The notes: a model not told the origin generated them from the letters alone. 64,000 nt of DNA from Methylomonas koyamae (GCF_019669905.1 NZ_AP019777.1:124001-188000); one strand, 5' to 3'; shown: positions 34,580 to 44,235, counted from the stretch's first letter. Numbers and translations are program-made.

Positions 34580-35188
34580 ATGGGGGGTGAATTTGATTCA
34601 AAAAAGAAGCTAGCTGATCTCTTACGCAAAGACTTTAAATTTATTACGAAAAACCTGGATAATGATCCCAGTGAGTTTTGGTCAAGAACATTTATTAAGA
34701 CCACTGTTTCTTTAATTGAGGCCGAGATATTTTTACTAAAGCAAGAAATTTTACATTATTGCGGAAATAATCAGATTCAGCTAAGCCCTGAGCTTTTATT
34801 GTTTTTAAATAATAAGAAGTATGAAATCAATAGTAGTGGTCAAATTACAGAGCGTCTGTTGCAGGTTCGTGTAACAGACGATATTAGGTTCGTCTTTGGG
34901 CAGATTTTATCTATTAAAGGGCACAAGCCACAAAAAGATTTTGAAGATGCTGGATGGTCTAAGGTTATTAGTACAATCGCAGTAAGGAATAGGCTAACTC
35001 ATCCAAAATCCGTTGATGATATGAATATTTCTAAACAAGAAGTGAATGATTGCAAGCTAGCTTTTAACTGGTGTATAAGTAATGTTGTCCATTATTTAGA
35101 TCAAGAGAAAAACGATATAGAAAGGCGTGTAACGAATCTTGAGATAATACGAGATAAACTTATTAATGAAAGCTCCAAAGATTCCTAG
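34580..35188 (+). CDS. HEPN-like protein with R-x4-H motif
   Basis: 202 residues from the ATG at 34580, preceded by AGGAGG; an in-frame TTG 30 bases upstream is less likely. Almost all helical. AVRNRLTHPKS (Arg136 to His141, with Asn137) is the R-[NH]-x3-H ribonuclease motif of HEPN domains, which are toxin or effector RNases in toxin-antitoxin and phage-defence systems. No MNT nucleotidyltransferase antitoxin is adjacent; the two upstream genes are the only island companions. The fold is inferred from the motif and helical content. AT-rich, unlike flanking chromosomal genes. Confidence 0.65.
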   Translation: MGGEFDSKKKLADLLRKDFKFITKNLDNDPSEFWSRTFIKTTVSLIEAEIFLLKQEILHYCGNNQIQLSPELLLFLNNKKYEINSSGQITERLLQVRVTDDIRFVFGQILSIKGHKPQKDFEDAGWSKVISTIAVRNRLTHPKSVDDMNISKQEVNDCKLAFNWCISNVVHYLDQEKNDIERRVTNLEIIRDKLINESSKDS

Positions 35189-35366
35189 CAATCCGTCTCA
35201 CATAAATAAGTGGGTAGGTTGGATTGGTGCTGCCCAGTAGGGCGCGACTGTTTGTGACACGTGGATTTATTATTATCGGTCCAGCTTGGTGGGCAAAAAG
35301 CGTTGCCGACCCTACGTTTGAATGTCGGGTTAAGGTCGATGCCACGAAGAGCATCTAAATTCCGGG
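35189..35366. other. Island tail with a GGTGGGCAA-type repeat
   Basis: No gene seen. GGTGGGCAA (35288-35296) and TTGCCGACC (35303-35311) form an imperfect inverted repeat of a kind often scattered in proteobacterial intergenic DNA. It lies between the HEPN gene and repeat copy B. Confidence 0.4.
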
Positions 35367-35624
35367 ATGGTGTTGTCCCGTATGCCGCGCCGAGCACCGG
35401 AGCTTTTGGCGGGAATAGCCCGCAGGGGTGCGGCATGGATGCCGCACATCGACAGAGGGGCAGGAGCCCCTTCTGTCGATCCCCGTCGAAAGCGAGGAGC
35501 GCAGGGAATAAGCGGCGTCCGGGTCGCCTTTCTTTTGGATACTTTTCTTTGGCGATGCAAAGAAAAGTATCGCGGTTGTCGGTCCGCGAACCGACATTAA
35601 AATACTTGTCGCGATAGCGACACA
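35367..35624 (-). repeat. Multi-hairpin repeat element, copy B (inverted)
   Basis: Inverted copy of 33315-33576. The hairpin ATACTTTTCTTTG (35539-35551) with CAAAGAAAAGTAT (35558-35570) replaces the G-C closing pair of copy A with A-T while keeping pairing; the loop is unrelated. It ends 17 bases before the argJ start, so the argJ promoter lies in or beyond the repeat. Confidence 0.85.
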
Positions 35625-35641
35625 AATTAACAGGTTACAAA

Positions 35642-36856
35642 ATGGCAGTAGGACAAATCGACTTCCCCACCATGTATGCCGTAAAAGGCATCAAACTCGG
35701 CTCCAGTAACGCCGGTATCAAACAAACCGTGCGCGACGACATCTTGGTCATCGAAATGGCCGACGGCGGCAGTTGTGCGGCGGTGTTTACCCAAAACGCG
35801 TTTTGCGCGGCGCCGGTGCATATCGCCAAAGCACATTTGTCGCAAAACCCGCGCTGGCTGCTGGTCAATTCCGGCAATGCCAATGCCGGTACCGGCAAAC
35901 AAGGCTTGCAGGACGCCTTTGCCTGCTGTGCCGGGTTGGCCGGGGAAGTCGATGCGCTGGCGCAACAGGTGCTGCCGTTCTCGACCGGCGTGATCGGCGA
36001 ACCGTTGCCGGTGGAAAAACTGGCCGCGGCGCTGCCGGCCGCGGTCGCCAATTTGGCCGAATCGCATTGGGACCGGGCGGCGCGGGCGATCATGACCACC
36101 GACACCTTTCCGAAAGGGGCGTCGCTGACAATCGACATCGGCGGCCATCCGGTCGCGATTACCGGCATTTCCAAGGGTGCCGGCATGATCCAACCCAATA
36201 TGGCAACAATGCTGGGCTTTATCGCCACCGACGCCAAAATCGAGCAGGGTCTGCTGCAGGAATGCCTGAATGCGGCGGTCGAGCAATCGTTTAACCGGAT
36301 TACCGTGGACGGCGACACCTCGACCAACGACGCCTGCGTGGTATTGGCCAGCGGCTGTAGCGCGGCGCCGGAGATTTTGCCGGGCAGCGAACATCTGGCA
36401 AGCTTTGGCGCGGCTCTGGCTACGGTTTGCAAACGTCTGGCGGAATTGATCATTCGCGACGGTGAAGGCGCCACCAAGCTGATGCGTATCATCGTCGAGC
36501 AAGCCCGCGACAGCGGCGAAGCGTTACAAGTCGCGAAAACCATCGCCCATTCGCCGTTGGTCAAAACCGCATTCTTCGCCAGCGATCCGAATTGGGGCCG
36601 GATCTTGGCCGCCGTGGGCCGGGCCGGCGTCGAAAATATGGAACTGGAGAAAATCGAGATTTACCTGGGTACGGTCTGCATCGTCGAAAACGGCGGTCGC
36701 GCCCCGTCTTATACCGAACAGGACGGCCAGCGGGTCATGAGCCAAGAGGAGATCGACGTCACCGTGCGTTTGGGCCGCGGCACAGCCAGCGAACAGGTGT
36801 TGACCTGCGATTTTTCCTACGATTACGTCAAAATCAACGCCGAATACCGGACTTAA
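35642..36856 (+). CDS. argJ: Bifunctional ornithine acetyltransferase / N-acetylglutamate synthase
   Basis: 404 residues. Recycles the acetyl group from N-acetylornithine to glutamate in arginine synthesis. The autoproteolysis site is in GAGMIQPNMATMLGF; the Thr after MA becomes the N-terminus of the beta subunit. Also seen: FTQNAFCAAPVHIAK near the start and SDPNWGRILAAVGRAG later. Only a weak ribosome site is visible. Inserted island DNA and repeat copy B lie just upstream, so its transcription may have been rewired. Confidence 0.97.
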   Translation: MAVGQIDFPTMYAVKGIKLGSSNAGIKQTVRDDILVIEMADGGSCAAVFTQNAFCAAPVHIAKAHLSQNPRWLLVNSGNANAGTGKQGLQDAFACCAGLAGEVDALAQQVLPFSTGVIGEPLPVEKLAAALPAAVANLAESHWDRAARAIMTTDTFPKGASLTIDIGGHPVAITGISKGAGMIQPNMATMLGFIATDAKIEQGLLQECLNAAVEQSFNRITVDGDTSTNDACVVLASGCSAAPEILPGSEHLASFGAALATVCKRLAELIIRDGEGATKLMRIIVEQARDSGEALQVAKTIAHSPLVKTAFFASDPNWGRILAAVGRAGVENMELEKIEIYLGTVCIVENGGRAPSYTEQDGQRVMSQEEIDVTVRLGRGTASEQVLTCDFSYDYVKINAEYRT

Positions 36857-36863
36857 TTTCATC

Positions 36864-37802
36864 ATGGCCCACCGGAATAGCGTGGTTCACGTCGCGGTCG
36901 GCGTCGTTCGCGATGCGGCCGGGCGGATACTGATCGCCCAACGCGCTCAACACGCGCACCAGGGCGGCTTGTGGGAGTTTCCCGGCGGCAAGCTGGAGCC
37001 CGGCGAGCCGGTGTTGCAGGCTTTGGCCCGGGAACTGCGGGAAGAGGTCGGGATTCGGGTGGCCGCGGCCGAGCCATTGATCAAAATTCACCACGATTAC
37101 GGCGACCGCCGCGTGCTGCTGGACGTCTGGAACGTCAACTCGTTCAACGGCGAAGCTCGGCCCTGCGAAGGCCAGGCCATGCAATGGGTTAATGCCGGCC
37201 AGCTTTCCGATTTCGTCTTTCCGGCCGCCAACCTGCCTATCATCGCCGCCGCCCGGCTGCCGGCGTATTACGCTATCCTGGAAGGTCCGGATGCGGAATC
37301 GATCATGACGAATTGCCAACGCATCATCGACAACGGCGTCAAATTACTGCAATTCCGGGCTAAAGCGCTGGCCGCCAGCGATAAGCAAAACGTGCTCGAA
37401 CAGGTATTGCAGCAATGCCGGCAACACGCCGTCGAAGTGCTAGTCAACGCCGATCTGGATTTGGATATTAGTCAGGCGCAAGGCCTCCATTTGAGCAGCC
37501 GGGCTTTGTTGAGACTGGATCGACGCCCGGCAGGAATGCGCTGGGTCGCAGCGTCTTGCCACAATGCAGCGGAACTGCAGCACGCGCTGGCAATTGGGGC
37601 GGATTTTGCGGTGTTGGCGCCGGTCATGCCGACCGCATCGCACCCCGACACGCCGCCGCTGGGCTGGCAACGCTTTAGCGAACTGCTGGAGAGCGCCAAC
37701 TTGCCGGTCTTCGCCTTGGGCGGATTGGGTCGGCAGGATCTGGCGCTGGCGCAAACGGCCGGTGCCCAAGGCATCGCCGGCATCAGCGCTTTTTTGGTTT
37801 GA
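36864..37802 (+). CDS. Nudix hydrolase (MutT) fused to a ThiE/TenI-like domain
   Basis: 312 residues. Residues 1-135 are a MutT-type Nudix domain with the box GGKLEPGEPVLQALARELRE followed by EVG; this part hydrolyses 8-oxo-dGTP or related nucleotides. Residues 150-312 are a TIM-barrel like thiamine phosphate synthase/TenI (LLQFRAKAL, VLVNADLDL, LGGLGRQDL), probably lacking full ThiE activity. The fusion is well known in gammaproteobacteria. It starts seven bases after argJ and is likely cotranscribed. Confidence 0.93.
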   Translation: MAHRNSVVHVAVGVVRDAAGRILIAQRAQHAHQGGLWEFPGGKLEPGEPVLQALARELREEVGIRVAAAEPLIKIHHDYGDRRVLLDVWNVNSFNGEARPCEGQAMQWVNAGQLSDFVFPAANLPIIAAARLPAYYAILEGPDAESIMTNCQRIIDNGVKLLQFRAKALAASDKQNVLEQVLQQCRQHAVEVLVNADLDLDISQAQGLHLSSRALLRLDRRPAGMRWVAASCHNAAELQHALAIGADFAVLAPVMPTASHPDTPPLGWQRFSELLESANLPVFALGGLGRQDLALAQTAGAQGIAGISAFLV

Positions 37803-37841
37803 AGCGGTCTATCGGCGGCTAACGCTGCTTTCGAAAGCCGG

Positions 37842-38627
37842 TTATCCTTGGCGGGACAGCCGCTTCGCGATTTTTCTGCCGGCCCGGCGCAGCTCTTTGC
37901 CGATAGCAGCCAGCAACGCGGCCGGCGACCGGTTCATCTTTTCCCGCAACGTCCGCCCGCGCTTTTTCGCGACTTCGTAAAGCTCGGGATGCACGCAGTT
38001 CATGAACGCCAAATTTTCCAATTCGCGAAAACCCTGATCGAGCAGTTTCCGGTACAGCGGATGGGATCGGTTCACGTAGAGAAAGGTATTTTGGACGTAA
38101 CAGGTATCGATGCCGGCTTTGCCCCAGAATACCGGCCGGAACAAATCGAAAATCGCGTAGCCGCGTTGCTGAAACATCGCGCCCCAATCGCTATGCAGGC
38201 GTTCGTTGATGTGGTGGGTTCCGCCCTGGCCGAGGTAGGCCGCACCGAACAGCACCACGTCGGACAAGGCCGCCAGCGAATCGACGAAATTCTCCGACAC
38301 GGCCGGTTCCAGATGTTCGGCTACTTCCAGCGACATCGCCAAATCGAATTTTTCCGCCGTGCGAATGGTTTGGTTCAAGTCGACCGGATTGAAGCGGATT
38401 CTGGCGTCGACCATATTCTGTTGGCTATTCCAGACGCCATCGTAGCCCACCAACTTTTCCGCGCCCAAATCGGCCGCCGCCTTCAGCCAGGTGCCGGCGC
38501 CGCAGCCCAAATCGACGACGGAGCGCGGCGTATGGAAACCCCAGAGGTAACCGAGATATTGCTCGGCCGACAGCAAACTGCCGGTCTTTTGCGAATCGTA
38601 AAAGGCTTGATCGTAGTACTGCTTCAT
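37842..38627 (-). CDS. Class I SAM-dependent methyltransferase
   Basis: 261 residues. Motif I VVDLGCGAGTWLKAAADLGA binds S-adenosylmethionine; LAMSLEVAEHLEP is the post-II acidic region. The C-terminus is Arg/Lys-rich and helical (KELRRAGRKIAKRLSRQG), possibly membrane-associating. Substrate unknown; related forms occur in polysaccharide and lipid modification. Convergent with the Nudix-ThiE gene, with 39 bases between; leftward like the pil operon but separated from yacG by 22 bases. Confidence 0.85.
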   Translation of the reverse strand: MKQYYDQAFYDSQKTGSLLSAEQYLGYLWGFHTPRSVVDLGCGAGTWLKAAADLGAEKLVGYDGVWNSQQNMVDARIRFNPVDLNQTIRTAEKFDLAMSLEVAEHLEPAVSENFVDSLAALSDVVLFGAAYLGQGGTHHINERLHSDWGAMFQQRGYAIFDLFRPVFWGKAGIDTCYVQNTFLYVNRSHPLYRKLLDQGFRELENLAFMNCVHPELYEVAKKRGRTLREKMNRSPAALLAAIGKELRRAGRKIAKRLSRQG

Positions 38628-38649
38628 CGGTAACTATGCGGAGATGGAA

Positions 38650-38865
38650 TTAAAAAGGTTGGCCGTCGTCGGCATCCGGCCGACCGGGGTTTTCGTGGTC
38701 CCAGACCGGCGGGCCGGGAATCTTGTGCGCTTCGGTGGCCCAGTCACCGAGGTCAATCAGCTTGCAGCGTTCCGAGCAAAACGGTTTGAATTTTTCGGCG
38801 GCAACCCACAGCACCGGTTTGCGGCAGGTAGGGCAGGCGACTTGCGGCGGGGATTGCGCGGCCAT
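38650..38865 (-). CDS. yacG: DNA gyrase inhibitor YacG (zinc-binding)
   Basis: 71 residues from the ATG at 38863-38865, which overlaps the zapD stop (TGATG). The treble-clef zinc site is [10 protein letters not shown] and [15 protein letters not shown] (four Cys). YacG binds and inhibits gyrase in E. coli. Last gene of pilB-pilC-pilD-coaE-zapD-yacG. Confidence 0.93.
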   Translation of the reverse strand: MAAQSPPQVACPTCRKPVLWVAAEKFKPFCSERCKLIDLGDWATEAHKIPGPPVWDHENPGRPDADDGQPF

Positions 38866-39638
38866 CAGAACATGCAGCGGGTCAAACGGAACTCGACGTC
38901 GTCCTGGGTTTGGCACGGCCGGTTTTCATCGGCCGACGGGATCATGAAGCGGATGCTGAAGCGGTGTTTGCCGCCGCTGATCTCGGCGAAACAGCGCTGC
39001 TCCGGTTGCAAAGCCACGCGCAGCAATTGCACCGGATGGTTTTTGTTGTCGAGCGCCAATTGAAAAAAACCGGCCTTGGCCACCTCCGGAGTTGGAGTGC
39101 TGCTTTGGCGGATGAAGCCTAGAATCAGGTCGATGGCGACCCGAATATCGACAAACGGTTGGGTCCAGCGCTCCAAATCCTTTTGCTGCTCCAGTTCGTC
39201 CTGTTCCAGCCAGTAATGGAAGGCCGGCAGATCGAACGAGCAACTGCCGCCCGGAATCGAATTGCGCTGCGAGATACTCTGAAACAAGTCGCTTTCCATT
39301 ACGCTGATGCCGATCTTGCCGTTGGCGCTGTATAAGTTACGGCTGGCCTGGTTCAATTCGGCCAGGATTTCCTGCAGTTTTTCGTCGTCGACGCCGTGGT
39401 TATGGGCCAATTGGTTCAACACCTTGGTGTGGCGGTCCAATTCTTTGATCAATTCGGATTTCAAATCGCTGCGGCTGAAGATGGTCAGAATGTCCAACAG
39501 GACGGAGATGGCGGCGCGTTTGTCGAAAACGGAAGCGCCCAACATGAAATGGCTGAGCTGTTGAAAGAGCTGCTCCAAGCGCATAAACACACGAATTCGT
39601 TCGTTGAGCGGGAATTCGTAGACAATTTGTGTATTCAA
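38865..39638 (-). CDS. zapD: Cell division protein ZapD
   Basis: 257 residues, helical N-terminal half ([19 protein letters not shown]) and beta C-terminal half ([18 protein letters not shown]). ZapD cross-links FtsZ filaments at the Z ring. The ATG overlaps the coaE stop (ATGA) and its stop overlaps yacG, so the three are translationally coupled. Confidence 0.94.
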   Translation of the reverse strand: MNTQIVYEFPLNERIRVFMRLEQLFQQLSHFMLGASVFDKRAAISVLLDILTIFSRSDLKSELIKELDRHTKVLNQLAHNHGVDDEKLQEILAELNQASRNLYSANGKIGISVMESDLFQSISQRNSIPGGSCSFDLPAFHYWLEQDELEQQKDLERWTQPFVDIRVAIDLILGFIRQSSTPTPEVAKAGFFQLALDNKNHPVQLLRVALQPEQRCFAEISGGKHRFSIRFMIPSADENRPCQTQDDVEFRLTRCMF

Positions 39639-40246
39639 GCCGATGGTGTCCTGGCGGTGGCTAAAAAAATGTAGGAATTGTGCAGGCTTTTAACCTGTTC
39701 TGCAAGCTGCTCCGGCCCGGCGCTGTTGTCGATTACGTCGTCGGCGCGGGCCAGCCGTTGCGGCCTCGGCATCTGGCTGGCAACGATGGCCTGGGCCTGT
39801 TCGGCGCTGAGTTTGTCCCGGGTCACGACCCGTTCGATCTGGGTTGATTGCGGACAATCGACGACCAGGATCCGGTCCACCGCATACGGATTTTTCGATT
39901 CGAGCAGCAACGGCACCGCAATCAGGCAGTATACGGCTTGCAATGCCGCCACGTCCGCGGCGATGCGGGCGTAGACCTGCGGATGCATGATGCCGTCGAG
40001 CCGGCGCCTTTGCTCCGGATCGCTAAAGATCGCCTGGCGCAATTTTGCCCGATCGAGGCTGCCGTCGGCTTGCAATATCTCGGTGCCGAATGCCTGGACG
40101 ATGGCTTGCAACGCCGGCTGGCCGGGCTCAACCAAACTGCGGGCGATCAAATCGGCATCGACCACCGGCACGCCCAATTCGGCAAATAAGCGGCAAACCG
40201 TGGTCTTGCCGCAGCCGATGCCGCCGGTCAAACCGATTTTCAGCAT
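39635..40246 (-). CDS. coaE: Dephospho-CoA kinase
   Basis: 203 residues. P-loop GLTGGIGCGKTTVCRLFAEL, then VVDADLIARSLVEPGQPAL; last step of coenzyme A synthesis. Four bases separate it from the pilD stop; its own stop overlaps zapD. Confidence 0.96.
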   Translation of the reverse strand: MLKIGLTGGIGCGKTTVCRLFAELGVPVVDADLIARSLVEPGQPALQAIVQAFGTEILQADGSLDRAKLRQAIFSDPEQRRRLDGIMHPQVYARIAADVAALQAVYCLIAVPLLLESKNPYAVDRILVVDCPQSTQIERVVTRDKLSAEQAQAIVASQMPRPQRLARADDVIDNSAGPEQLAEQVKSLHNSYIFLATARTPSA

Positions 40247-40249
40247 CGG

Positions 40250-41116
40250 TCACAGGCCCGTAATTCGCAGATACCAGGCATTCATTTGCTCGCCCCACAG
40301 CAAGGCCAGCCAGCCGGCCATTGCCAAGTAAGGCCCGAACGGAATCGGCTTGGCCGCATCGCGCCGGCAGAACACGATCATTGCTATGCCGACCGTTGCG
40401 CCGACCAGGGAAGACAACAATACGATCAAAGGCAGATATTGCCAGCCCAGCCAAGCGCCGAATACGGCCAGCAATTTGAAATCGCCGTAGCCCATGCCTT
40501 CCTTGCCGGTCAGCAATTTGAAGCCGTGGAATACGCACCAGAGGCTCAAATAGCCGGCTACCGCGCCGATGATGCTGTCGCGGCTGTCGGCAAAAATCCC
40601 GAATACGCTGAGCAGCAAGCCCAACCACACCAAGGGCAGCGTGATGGAATCGGGCAACAATTGTTGGTCGATGTCGATAAAACTCAACGCAATCAGGCAC
40701 CAGGTCAACGGCAAGGCAAATGCCAAGGCCCAACCGTAACCCAGTTGCCAGGCCACCAGCGCCGAACACAGGCCGGTAAAGGCCTCGATCAGCGGGTAGC
40801 GCCAAGCGATTTTCGCGCCGCAGTTGGCGCATTTGCCGCCCAGCAGCAGGTAACTGAAGACCGGGATGTTTTGGTAGGCTTTGATTTCCGCTTTACAAGC
40901 CGGGCAATGCGAAGCCGGCAGCAACAAGTCGAAACGTTCGGCCGGAGCTTCGGCCGGCAATTCCAGGTACTCGCGGCACTCTCGGCGCCAACCGGCTTGC
41001 ATCATCAGCGGCAGCCGGTAAATCACCACGTTCAGAAAGCTGCCGACCAACAGGCCGAGTACTAAAGCGCTGCCGGTCACAAAACCGGCGGATTGGGCTA
41101 AGGCGTTAAACAACAT
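40250..41116 (-). CDS. pilD: Type IV prepilin peptidase / methyltransferase PilD
   Basis: 288 residues from the ATG at 41114-41116; a TTG two codons earlier is in frame but less likely. The cytoplasmic zinc-like loop has four Cys (HCPACKAEI and KCANCGAKI). The two catalytic Asp are in FIDIDQQLLPDS and KEGMGYGDFKLLA. Multiple transmembrane helices. It cleaves and N-methylates prepilins at the inner membrane. Confidence 0.96.
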   Translation of the reverse strand: MLFNALAQSAGFVTGSALVLGLLVGSFLNVVIYRLPLMMQAGWRRECREYLELPAEAPAERFDLLLPASHCPACKAEIKAYQNIPVFSYLLLGGKCANCGAKIAWRYPLIEAFTGLCSALVAWQLGYGWALAFALPLTWCLIALSFIDIDQQLLPDSITLPLVWLGLLLSVFGIFADSRDSIIGAVAGYLSLWCVFHGFKLLTGKEGMGYGDFKLLAVFGAWLGWQYLPLIVLLSSLVGATVGIAMIVFCRRDAAKPIPFGPYLAMAGWLALLWGEQMNAWYLRITGL

Positions 41117-41176
41117 AGGCAAGCAGGAAAGATTGGCCGGCTCCGAGACCCGTAACAGGCCGGAGCCGGCAATACG

Positions 41177-42394
41177 TTAGATAGCGGCGCCCAATTTGAA
41201 GATCGGCAAATACATCGCCACGATCAAGCCGCCGACCAGAATACCCAAGATCACCATGATGATAGGTTCCATCAAGCTGCTCAGGTTATCGACCAGGTTG
41301 TCGACCTCTTCTTCGTAAAAGTCGGCGACCTTGTCCAGCATCGCGTCGATCGAACCGGACTCCTCGCCGATCGCCACCATTTGTACCACCATATTCGGAA
41401 ACATGCCGGTGGTTTCCAAGGCGAATTTCAATTGCTGGCCGGTGGCGACGTCGTCGCGTACCCTCATCACTGCTTCGTAGAACAGGATGTTGCCGCAGGC
41501 GCCGGCGACCGAGACCAAGGCTTCGACCAACGGCACGCCGGCGGCCGACATCGTCGACAGCGTGCGGGCGAAGCGGGCAATCGCCGATTTTTGCAGGATC
41601 ATGCCGACCACCGGGATTTTTAGCAGCATCCGGTCCAGAAAATGGTTGAAGGCCTTGGAACGCTTCTTAAAGTAGGTAAACGTGTAACCGCCGATAAACA
41701 GCACGCCGACCACGGCCCACCACCACTCCTGTACCCAGGCCGACAATTCGATGACGAATTGGGTGAAAGCCGGCAAATCGGCGCCGAAGCCTTTAAACAA
41801 ATCCTCGAACACCGGCACCACGAATACCAACAAAATCGCCGTGACGATAAACGCTACCACCAGAACCGCAACCGGATAGGTCAGGGCTTTTTTGACTTTT
41901 TTCTTGATCGATTCGGTTTTTTCCTTGTAGGTGGCGATTTTATCCAACAGGGTTTCCAGTACCCCGGCATGCTCGCCGGCTTCGACCAGATTGCAGAACA
42001 ACGCATCGAAATATAAAGGCTTGCGGCCTAGCGCCTGTGCTAGCGTGTCGCCGCCCTCGACGTCGGCTTTGATCGACAGCAGCATTTCCGACATGCTGGC
42101 GTTGTCGTGGCCCCTGCCGATGATATCGAACGACTGCACCAACGGCACCCCCGCCGCCAGCATCGTCGCCAATTGGCGGGCGAATACCGCGATATCGCCC
42201 GGCGTGATTTTTTGTACCCGCGGACTGAACAAGGGTTTCGCCTTGGGTTTGATGCCGACCACCCTGATGCCCATCCGCCGCAATTCGGCGCGGGCGATTA
42301 CCTCGCTCTTGGCGCTGATGGTGCCTCTGGTTTTCTTGTTCTGTTTGTCGAAGCCGTCCCAGTTGAATTCGATCTGCTCTTCTTGTTTTGCCAT
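41177..42394 (-). CDS. pilC: Type IV pilus inner-membrane platform protein PilC
   Basis: 405 residues with two T2SSF domains (about 70-195 and 270-395), each followed by hydrophobic helices; signatures are FARQLATMLAAGVPLVQSFD and FARTLSTMSAAGVPLVEAL. It transmits PilB or PilT motor action to pilus assembly. Two bases separate it from pilB. Confidence 0.95.
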   Translation of the reverse strand: MAKQEEQIEFNWDGFDKQNKKTRGTISAKSEVIARAELRRMGIRVVGIKPKAKPLFSPRVQKITPGDIAVFARQLATMLAAGVPLVQSFDIIGRGHDNASMSEMLLSIKADVEGGDTLAQALGRKPLYFDALFCNLVEAGEHAGVLETLLDKIATYKEKTESIKKKVKKALTYPVAVLVVAFIVTAILLVFVVPVFEDLFKGFGADLPAFTQFVIELSAWVQEWWWAVVGVLFIGGYTFTYFKKRSKAFNHFLDRMLLKIPVVGMILQKSAIARFARTLSTMSAAGVPLVEALVSVAGACGNILFYEAVMRVRDDVATGQQLKFALETTGMFPNMVVQMVAIGEESGSIDAMLDKVADFYEEEVDNLVDNLSSLMEPIIMVILGILVGGLIVAMYLPIFKLGAAI

Positions 42395-42396
42395 GA

Positions 42397-44112
42397 TTAT
42401 TCCGTGGTGACGCGGTCAATTTCTTCCAGCGAGGTAATGCCCTGGCGGACTTTCAACAAACCGGAGGCGCGCAAATCGTTGATGCCTTCGCTGCGTGACA
42501 ATTCGGCCATTTCCATCGCATTGCCGCCGCGCAGGATCAAGGCCCGCATTTTTTCGGTGATCGGCATCACTTGGTAAATACCGACCCGCCCTTTATAGCC
42601 GTTATTGCAATGTTCGCAGCCCACCGGCCCATATATTTTGAAGGTACCGATGTCCTCTTTTTTGAAGCCGGCCGAGATTAGCGCACTTTCCGGATAGTCC
42701 ATTTCCTTTTTGCAATGTTCGCACAAGCGCCGTGCCAGCCGTTGCGCCATGATCAGCAAAACCGCCGACACGATGTTGAACGGCTCGATACCCATTTGCA
42801 CCAAGCGGTTGATGGTCTGCGGCGCGTCGTTGGTGTGCAGCGTCGACAACACCAAGTGGCCGGTTTGCGCCGCTTTGACCGCGATACTGGCGGTTTCGTA
42901 ATCGCGAATCTCGCCGACCATGATGATATCCGGGTCTTGCCGCAAGAACGCCTTGAGGGCTTCGGCGAAGGTCAAACCGGCTTTGGGGTTGACGTTGACC
43001 TGGTTGATGCCTTCCACGGTGATCTCTACCGGATCTTCGGCCGTGGAAATATTGGTCTCGACGCTGTTCAGTATGTTCAAACCGGTGTACAGCGACACGG
43101 TCTTACCGCTACCGGTCGGCCCGGTGACCAGTACCATGCCGTAGGGTTTATGAATCGCATCGAGGAAGTTTTTCTGTTGTTCCGGTTCGAACCCGAGTTT
43201 TTCGATACCGATTTGGGCGCTGGTCGGGTCGAGAATCCGCAACACCACTTTTTCGCCGAACAAGGTCGGACAGGTATTGACCCGGAAATCGATGGCGCGG
43301 TTTTTCGATATCTGCATCTTGATCCGGCCGTCCTGCGGCACCCGCCGCTCGGCGATGTCCATTTTCGACATGACTTTCAGCCGGGAAATGATCCGGTTGG
43401 CGATGCCCACCGGCGGACTGGCTACTTCCGACAGAATGCCGTCGGCGCGGAAGCGGATGCGGAACCGCTTCTCGAACGGTTCCATGTGAATATCCGATAC
43501 GCCGCGCTTGATCGAGTCCAGCAGAATCTTGTTGACGAAACGTACGATAGGCGCGTCGTCGATATCCGAACCGCTAGTTTCCTCGGCCGGCTTGGCTTCG
43601 TCGCCGGCGGAAATGTCGATGTTGTCCAGATCGTCGTCGAGCAAATCCTTCATCGATGTATCGGCCGCTTCCAATGCGGTATCGATCATCTTCATCAATT
43701 TGTCTTCTTCGACCAGGATGTTCTCGGTGTTGTGCCGAGTGTGGAACTTGATCTCGTCCAGGGCCTGGAAATTGGTCGGATCGGCCGTCGCCACGAACAA
43801 GCGGTTGCCGCGTTTGAATAAGGGCAATGCGTGGTGCTGGCGAATCAATTTTTCGCTGACCAGTTTGATCGGCAGGAACGACGGATCTATCGCGTCCAGG
43901 TCGAGAAACGGCACGCCGAACTCGGCCGAGGCCAGCGTGGCGATGGTTTTACTATCCGCGTATTTATGTTCGACCAGATAGCTAATAAAGGCCTGTTTGC
44001 GTTTTTGCGCCTCCTGCAAACAGGTCGCGGCCGACTCTTCGGTCAGCAGCCCCTTTTGAATCAGGCACTTAACCAGACCGCTGAAATGAATGTTGGAAGG
44101 TGCTGTCGCCAT
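42397..44112 (-). CDS. pilB: Type IV pilus assembly ATPase PilB
   Basis: 571 residues. N-terminal GSPII_E_N domain; Walker A GPTGSGKTVSLYTGLNILN; Asp/His boxes ISTAEDPVEI and DIIMVGEIRDYETASIA; zinc tetracysteine CEHCKKEMD and GCEHCNNGYKG. It powers pilus extension. First gene of the operon; upstream is an AT-rich 160-base region with the likely promoter. Confidence 0.96.
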   Translation of the reverse strand: MATAPSNIHFSGLVKCLIQKGLLTEESAATCLQEAQKRKQAFISYLVEHKYADSKTIATLASAEFGVPFLDLDAIDPSFLPIKLVSEKLIRQHHALPLFKRGNRLFVATADPTNFQALDEIKFHTRHNTENILVEEDKLMKMIDTALEAADTSMKDLLDDDLDNIDISAGDEAKPAEETSGSDIDDAPIVRFVNKILLDSIKRGVSDIHMEPFEKRFRIRFRADGILSEVASPPVGIANRIISRLKVMSKMDIAERRVPQDGRIKMQISKNRAIDFRVNTCPTLFGEKVVLRILDPTSAQIGIEKLGFEPEQQKNFLDAIHKPYGMVLVTGPTGSGKTVSLYTGLNILNSVETNISTAEDPVEITVEGINQVNVNPKAGLTFAEALKAFLRQDPDIIMVGEIRDYETASIAVKAAQTGHLVLSTLHTNDAPQTINRLVQMGIEPFNIVSAVLLIMAQRLARRLCEHCKKEMDYPESALISAGFKKEDIGTFKIYGPVGCEHCNNGYKGRVGIYQVMPITEKMRALILRGGNAMEMAELSRSEGINDLRASGLLKVRQGITSLEEIDRVTTE

Positions 44113-44235
44113 GAAAAAAGGTCAAGATTGGTTTTACTGCAGCTTTGTGCTGCAAATATAGATGAAGTAAGGATATTATCCAAACTCGACGCTACGTAAC
44201 GGTCCGCTACCGGCAGGCGGAGCCGGTGCGGAGGA

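Noticed and set aside
33305..35641. Integron cassette array or CRISPR as explanation of the island repeats
   Set aside because: No integrase, no attC-type core sites, only two inverted copies and no short regularly spaced repeats.
42715..43821. Long plus-strand frame opposite pilB
   Set aside because: Shadow of pilB, with the usual Arg/Gln/Val bias of antisense frames.
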